This document shows positions 59,619 through 64,000 of a stretch of DNA of 64,000 bases, piece after piece (the first letter of the stretch is position 1; every line of letters starts with the position of its first letter). A program made the translations under genes and the position numbers. The notes under the pieces are model-generated. The model worked only from the letters and a program-made list of their open reading frames with translations. It was not told the DNA's origin and ran no database searches. The DNA comes from an uncultured Helicobacter sp. (GTDB taxonomy: Bacteria; Campylobacterota; Campylobacteria; Campylobacterales; Helicobacteraceae): positions 1 to 64,000 of the forward strand of contig NZ_CALBGN010000019.1 of assembly GCF_937893305.1 (NCBI RefSeq), in the 5' to 3' direction.

Positions 59619-59647
59619 ATTCTACTCTTTTTTGTTCTTATTGTCAA
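59619..59647 (-). promoter_or_regulatory. Promoter of the tRNA-tuf cluster
   Basis: Minus strand TTGACA (59647-59642), 17-base spacer, TAGAAT (59624-59619), 30 bases before the first tRNA. This is the closest match to the sigma-70 consensus in the window, suitable for a stable RNA operon. Confidence 0.88.
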
Positions 59648-59667
59648 TACTTTTTAAAAATTTGTTA

Positions 59668-59705
59668 TATAATTTTGCACTATCAGAGATTCTATTATGA
59701 TCTCT
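59668..59705 (+). promoter_or_regulatory. Candidate promoter and dyad upstream of the TonB receptor
   Basis: TATAAT at 59668-59673 is followed at 59685-59705 by AGAGAT-N9-ATCTCT, a perfect 6-base inverted repeat, all in the ~100 bases before the receptor ATG. Iron or nickel control would be usual for such genes, but no good Fur or NikR box is recognisable. Confidence 0.4.
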
Positions 59706-59770
59706 ATTAAATATGTGTAGAAATAATAGACTTTACCCTAGAATGCTGATAAAAAGGAGTTTTTATTAAA

Positions 59771-61729
59771 ATGGAGAAAAAACACAAAAATCTTTACCCA
59801 AAGGGATTTAGAAAGAAATATTTTTCTCTTGCGGCGATTTTAGCACTTAATACTGCATTGCTTGCACAAAGTCAAAATACCGCATTGCTTGAAAAATCCG
59901 ATTCCATAAATCAGGATATCAAACTTTCTGTAATCCACGCTAGAGAGTTTGTGGAGAATATGGACTTTAAAGAAGAATTTGATGCACAAAATATTGCACT
60001 TTCTAATGCACAAAATATCTATGACTTCTTAAATACAAATTCTCTACTCACAATCCGTTCTAACTATGGCAATCCTTATGCGCAAAACATTGACTTACGA
60101 GGATTTGGACAAAATGGTCATAAAAACCTTGCTATTATTGTAGATGGAATCTTACTTAATAATATAGATTCCTCTCCTATCTCTCTTAGTAATATCCCGT
60201 TAGATTCTGTGCAAAGCATAGAAATTATCCGCGGAAAAGGCACAACAAAATATGGAAATGGCGCAGTTAGTGGAATCTTAAAAATCACAACAAATCGCAA
60301 AAGTGGAGGTGCTGTCAATCTGGGCTATGCAAGCTATGGCACGCTAAATTCACAATTTTTTGCACGCAGCGTTAAAGACACTCTAAACATAGGAGTATAT
60401 GGGCAATACCAACACGCACAAGGAGAGCGTTATTTAAGCAATCTAAGCGATGAAAAAAGTGGGAGCTATAATAAAAATGGCGGAATGACGGCTTTTTTTT
60501 ATCCTAGTAATGATTTGCTATTAAAAACGCAATTAAATTACGCAAAATATGGAATTAAATATGCAAATCCTATTACACAGCAAGATTTTGAAAACGACCC
60601 TACACTTCCAGGCAATGGATACACACATCAAAAACGCTGGGATTTGACTTATTCAACCGGCTTTACAAGCTTTAGCGACACAGGGATTGTAACAGATGTC
60701 AATATCGGCGGGAGTCGCAATACAAGCCGTTATGTTAATTTTGATTCTAAATATGAAGGCAAAGGACTTTTTGCAGATTTTAACTCGCAGTTTAAAAACG
60801 ATTCCTATCTTGCAGAAATTGGCGGTGAGATTCGCGCAAATGAACGCAAAAGCTTAGGGCAAAAAGCAGAAGTGGAATCCTTACTTCTCTACCTTAATGG
60901 TGAAAAATACATTAAGGATTCCACCTTCAATGCTGGAATCTCAACACAACGCGTCATCACAAAACAAAGCGATACTTACAGCAAACAAAATAATCTCTTT
61001 GGTGGCGAGCTTGGCTATCATTATGCATTAAATCGCCAAATTTCACTTTTTGCGTCCTATGCGCGCAGTTTTAATGTGCCAAATGTAGATTGGATGCTTT
61101 ATTATGATCCTATTAACTTCACGCCTACTGCTAACCCCTACATTGAAGTTGCAACTTTTGACACCTATCAAATCGGCGCAAAAGCAATCTTTGGAATCCA
61201 TACAATTCACACAAATGCTTTTATTATTCAAGGAAAAGATGAAGCCTTTTATGGATTTAACAAACTTACAGGCATAAGTGCTAATCAAAGCCTAGGCAAA
61301 ACGCAAAGAATCGGTGGCGAGATACAGTTTAACACACAATATAGTTCATCACTTTATTCAACACTAAGTTATGCTTATGTGGAATCCAAAATTAAAAGTG
61401 CCGAGTTTGATGGCAAAGAAATCCCGGGCGTTTCTAAGCACATCTTTACTGCAAGCCTAAACTACTTGCCGCTAACAAATCTCAATTTAGGAGTGCATTA
61501 TAAATATGGCTCAAAAATGTATGATTACAACGACTTTGATAATACACAAACCAAATCACCAAATTATCAAAGCCTAAACCTTAACGCAAGCTATAACTTT
61601 AAGGATTTTGAAGTGTATGCATACATTAATAACCTAACAAACCATAAAAATGCCATTGTTGTGAGTGGCGCATATTATCCTTACGCCTTTGAACGCACCT
61701 TTGGTGGTGGTGTGAAATACACTTGGTAA
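59771..61729 (+). CDS. TonB-dependent outer-membrane receptor
   Basis: 652 residues. Signal peptide (KYFSLAAILALNTALLAQ) after a basic start. The plug domain has NIDLRGFGQNGHKNLAIIVDG and SVQSIEIIRGKGTTKYGNGA (one residue trimmed: VQSIEIIRGKGTTKYGNGAV), classic for the family. The rest is a 22-strand barrel ending in the aromatic KYTW. A TonB box is not certain; DIKLSVIHA near the mature start is the candidate. Small size suggests a metal, cobalamin or siderophore receptor; substrate unknown. AAGGAG is 11 bases before the ATG. The next gene starts inside the stop codon (TAATG), so it is tightly coupled. Confidence 0.93.
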   Translation: MEKKHKNLYPKGFRKKYFSLAAILALNTALLAQSQNTALLEKSDSINQDIKLSVIHAREFVENMDFKEEFDAQNIALSNAQNIYDFLNTNSLLTIRSNYGNPYAQNIDLRGFGQNGHKNLAIIVDGILLNNIDSSPISLSNIPLDSVQSIEIIRGKGTTKYGNGAVSGILKITTNRKSGGAVNLGYASYGTLNSQFFARSVKDTLNIGVYGQYQHAQGERYLSNLSDEKSGSYNKNGGMTAFFYPSNDLLLKTQLNYAKYGIKYANPITQQDFENDPTLPGNGYTHQKRWDLTYSTGFTSFSDTGIVTDVNIGGSRNTSRYVNFDSKYEGKGLFADFNSQFKNDSYLAEIGGEIRANERKSLGQKAEVESLLLYLNGEKYIKDSTFNAGISTQRVITKQSDTYSKQNNLFGGELGYHYALNRQISLFASYARSFNVPNVDWMLYYDPINFTPTANPYIEVATFDTYQIGAKAIFGIHTIHTNAFIIQGKDEAFYGFNKLTGISANQSLGKTQRIGGEIQFNTQYSSSLYSTLSYAYVESKIKSAEFDGKEIPGVSKHIFTASLNYLPLTNLNLGVHYKYGSKMYDYNDFDNTQTKSPNYQSLNLNASYNFKDFEVYAYINNLTNHKNAIVVSGAYYPYAFERTFGGGVKYTW

Positions 61730-62301
61730 TGCGCACTATACATTTACGATTCTACCTTTGGTATAAACTATTAAACGCCTTATTTCTAGGTTGTTCTTTA
61801 GGGAGTGTGTTTATCATCTATGCTCCCTTAAATCCTAAAATTTACTCCATAGGTGGAATCGCACTCTCTCTTGGAGCGTGGATTTTGACTTTTTTTTATG
61901 CAAAAATCCTAAAAGAAAAGCCTTATAAAATTATTCTCTTGGGTATCGAGTTAATCCCTTTTTGTTACATTTTGGCGTATTTGTTCTTTCCAAATACCTT
62001 TTTTGGAGCGATTTTGGTGTATTGCCTTTATCAAATCACTTTTATTTTTGGAGATTATTTAGGACGAGCTGAAACACTAATTTTTGCTAAAAAACCTCTA
62101 TTGTCTTGGCTTGATAAACGCAAACAAATCGGCTATTTACTTGGACTTGGAATCGCTTTTTTGTTTTATGCAATTTTAGATTCCAACAAAATCACGCAAA
62201 AAGAATTGCAAATTTATTACATACATTTTTTACTCTTTTTGTTACAATGTGGAGTGTTTTTTACATTATTTTACGCTTTTGCAAAGAGAAAAAATGTCTG
62301 A
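61729..62301 (+). CDS. Polytopic membrane protein coupled to the TonB receptor
   Basis: 190 residues from the ATG that overlaps the receptor stop. Five or six membrane helices, basic loops (DKRKQIG; AKRKNV), no enzymatic motif. The pattern LFLGCSLGSVFIIYAPLNPK with a later GDYLGRAETLIF loosely recalls half of a major-facilitator transporter, but not firmly. Coupling suggests a role in moving the receptor's substrate across the inner membrane or in its assembly. Ends 8 bases inside the next gene. Confidence 0.7.
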   Translation: MRTIHLRFYLWYKLLNALFLGCSLGSVFIIYAPLNPKIYSIGGIALSLGAWILTFFYAKILKEKPYKIILLGIELIPFCYILAYLFFPNTFFGAILVYCLYQITFIFGDYLGRAETLIFAKKPLLSWLDKRKQIGYLLGLGIAFLFYAILDSNKITQKELQIYYIHFLLFLLQCGVFFTLFYAFAKRKNV

Positions 62302-62941
62302 TCTAAAAGCAAATTATCGAAAAATTTTCAAAAAAAATCTCACAAAAATCTCACAAAAAAACAATAAGATATGGCTAGATTATAGAATCCAAAACACTCT
62401 AAAAAAAGAGATTGAATGTTTGCTTCTTACACATAAAAAAAAGCGTTTTATTAACCTTTTATTCTATTATCCTTTACCCATAGAATTTGATAGTAGAAAA
62501 CTTTTAAGATTCTATAAAAAACAAAAAAAGGTGCAGATTTTTTTACCCTTTATGCAGGGTATCAGTTTTAAAATTGTAAAATATAGGCTTCCAATGCAAA
62601 AAAGGGATTTTGGAGTTTATGAATCTAGCCATTCATCTTTTAAAATTTCTAAACTAGATTACGCAATTGTCCCAGTTATTGGAATTGATAAAACATTTAA
62701 ACGCATAGGATTTGGCAAAGGAATGTATGATAGATTTTTTAGCACTTTAAAAACAAAACCTCAAACAATTTTTATATGCCGTGCATTAAATCTAGCACAA
62801 TGTGCAATCACACAATCTTATGATTTACAAGCAGATACATTTATTTCTCCCTTTGCCTACCTAAAATTTAAGGATATTCACAATGGTAATATGGGTTCTC
62901 ACAAGTTCTATTCTCTCCGCTATCATCGCTGGAGGGGGTAG
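62294..62941 (+). CDS. 5-formyltetrahydrofolate cyclo-ligase family protein
   Basis: 215 residues from ATG 62294; an in-frame ATG at 62249 lies deep in the upstream gene and is not preferred. It converts 5-formyl-THF to methenyl-THF with ATP. Family signatures: VPVIGIDKTFKRIGFGKGMYDRF (cut: IDKTFKRIGFGKGMYDRF) with the glycine-rich G-x-G-x-G-x-YD, a basic N-terminus, and a mid FYYPLPIEFD segment. Its last ~20 codons overlap the start of rny by 59 bases, more than usual; the tail GSHKFYSLRYHRWRG looks non-native, so the stop may have been lost recently. Confidence 0.82.
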   Translation: MSDLKANYRKIFKKNLTKISQKNNKIWLDYRIQNTLKKEIECLLLTHKKKRFINLLFYYPLPIEFDSRKLLRFYKKQKKVQIFLPFMQGISFKIVKYRLPMQKRDFGVYESSHSSFKISKLDYAIVPVIGIDKTFKRIGFGKGMYDRFFSTLKTKPQTIFICRALNLAQCAITQSYDLQADTFISPFAYLKFKDIHNGNMGSHKFYSLRYHRWRG

Positions 62942-64000
62942 CTATCTTATTTCACGCAAACTCTCACACGCAAAACTAGCAGTCCAAATAGAGCAGGCAA
63001 ACGCAAAGGCAAAGGCAATAGAATATGAAGCAGAAAAATTATTTCAAGAATCTAAAATTAAAGCAAAAGATATTGAATTAGAAGCAAAATTAAATGCCGA
63101 TAGAGAAAGCAACAGAATCTTAAAAGAACACGAAGCAAATCTCTTGCTGTTTGAAAAAGAAAAAATTACACAATCTCAACGCATAGAAAAAGAAATGTGT
63201 AAAATTGAACACGAAAAACATCTTCTGAGCAAAGATCGCAATGCACTTTTTGAAGAGCAAGAATCTCTAAAAAGACTTAAAACAACTTACAATACAAAGC
63301 TTGAAGAACTCACCCAAAATCTCTCAAAAATAGCAAATCTTACCAAAAGCGAAGCTAAACAAATGTTTTTAGAACGTATCAAAGAAGAATCCAAGCTAGA
63401 AGCCGCAAAAATCATTAGAGAGCAGGAGATGCAAGCAAAAGAAGAAGCAAAAGATAAGGCGAACTACATCTTAGCAATGGCGACTTCACGCTTTGCAGGA
63501 GAATTTGCAGCAGAACGCCTAATCCAAAGTATTGTTCTGCCAAGTGATGATTTAAAAGCGCGCATTATTGGTAAAGAAGGGCGCAACATCAAGGCTTTAG
63601 AAATGATTTGTGGCGTGGATATCATTATTGATGATACACCAAATGTCATTATTGTAAGCTCCCACAATCTCTATCGCCGCGCAATTGCAGTTGAAACAAT
63701 TAACAAATTATTAGAAGATGGCAGAATCCAACCTGCGCGCATTGAAGAGATTTATCAAAAATGCTTTGATGAATTTGAAGATAGCATTTGCAAAGAAGGG
63801 GAACGTGTCGTGCTAGATTTAGGTATTAATGGAATCCACCCAGAAGTTAAAAAACTTATCGGCAAACTTCGTTATCGCGCAAGCTATGGGCAAAACGCTC
63901 TTGCACATTCTTTAGAAGTGGCAAATCTTGCTGGAATCATCGCCGCAGAGCTTGGTGGAGATTGTCTGCTTGCGGCAAGAGCTGGGTTATTGCACGATAT
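62883..64000 (+). CDS. rny: Ribonuclease Y, 5' part
   Basis: The first ~372 codons are present; the window ends within the gene. N-terminal membrane helix (VIWVLTSSILSAIIAGGGSY), a long coiled coil rich in Glu, Lys and Ala (residues ~30-190), a KH domain with ARIIGKEGRNIKALE, and the start of the HD domain (LAHSLEVANLAGIIAAELGG, then LLHDI at the edge). RNase Y is a membrane-bound endoribonuclease that starts mRNA decay. ATG 62883 lies in the end of the cyclo-ligase gene, so translation is probably coupled. Confidence 0.95.
   Translation, partial: MVIWVLTSSILSAIIAGGGSYLISRKLSHAKLAVQIEQANAKAKAIEYEAEKLFQESKIKAKDIELEAKLNADRESNRILKEHEANLLLFEKEKITQSQRIEKEMCKIEHEKHLLSKDRNALFEEQESLKRLKTTYNTKLEELTQNLSKIANLTKSEAKQMFLERIKEESKLEAAKIIREQEMQAKEEAKDKANYILAMATSRFAGEFAAERLIQSIVLPSDDLKARIIGKEGRNIKALEMICGVDIIIDDTPNVIIVSSHNLYRRAIAVETINKLLEDGRIQPARIEEIYQKCFDEFEDSICKEGERVVLDLGINGIHPEVKKLIGKLRYRASYGQNALAHSLEVANLAGIIAAELGGDCLLAARAGLLHD

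Noticed and set aside
59685..59705. Fur or NikR box in front of the TonB receptor
   Set aside because: The inverted repeat AGAGAT-N9-ATCTCT does not match either consensus; kept only as an unassigned dyad.
62249..62293. Upstream ATG as the start of the cyclo-ligase
   Set aside because: It lies within the previous gene, has no RBS, and adds sequence (HYFTLLQREK) that is the upstream gene read out of frame.

Overview
The window is a stretch of AT-rich chromosome from a Helicobacter-type epsilonproteobacterium (Campylobacterota). The main evidence is a single rpoB-rpoC fusion gene of 2881 codons (45891-54536), a trait known from Helicobacter and Wolinella. Gene blocks also match my memory of H. 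pylori order: cheY-prmA-ftsH-psd-like-pssA, accC-accB next to dcd, tpiA-fabI, fliQ-murB, and tRNA(Thr-Tyr-Gly-Thr)-tuf-rpmG-tRNA(Trp)-secE-nusG-rplKAJL-rpoBC. H. pylori itself lacks leuA, hisA/hisH and a malic enzyme, all present here, so an enterohepatic Helicobacter is the better guess. Genus is fairly secure; species is not determined.

Layout. 1-4000: a truncated surface autotransporter, a Na/phosphate cotransporter, an FkbM methyltransferase and a 42-residue membrane protein. 4000-14100: ileS, a Cys-rich lipoprotein with an AsmA-like protein, malic enzyme, a ThiE-like protein, atpB, an RDD membrane protein, pyrE, frr, secG. 14200-15370: wreckage of a NERD/helicase gene. 15340-26200: a long minus-strand run holding msrPQ, leuA, pssA, a Psd-like protein, ftsH, prmA, cheY, hisA, hisH, a PDC-sensor membrane protein and a 3'-5' exonuclease. 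26260-40700: mixed-strand metabolic genes (pdxJ, dgkA, dapF, a short flagellin, accBC, dcd, tpiA, fabI, fliQ, murB, rfbB, queH, radA, ftsY, a TlpA-like lipoprotein). 40820-41258: tRNA(Gly-Leu-Cys-Ser). 41507-59588: a TraT-like lipoprotein and the translation/transcription superoperon. 59771-64000: a TonB-dependent receptor, a membrane protein, 5-formyl-THF cyclo-ligase and the start of ribonuclease Y.

Three genes carry poly-G tracts of 11 or 12 in their coding strand: the autotransporter (11 G, frame OFF), the FkbM methyltransferase (12 G, OFF) and the dTDP-glucose 4,6-dehydratase rfbB (11 G, ON). All concern surface proteins or glycans, as expected for slipped-strand phase variation. I see no mobile element, rRNA operon, CRISPR array, prophage or clearly new multi-gene defence system. 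The most useful observations are the three contingency tracts, a sigma-54 promoter for the short flagellin, a one-base frameshift removing the last helix of DgkA, a Psd-like protein without the canonical Gly-Ser cleavage site, and a strong excess of GATTCC/GGAATC that forms inverted pairs at two gene ends.
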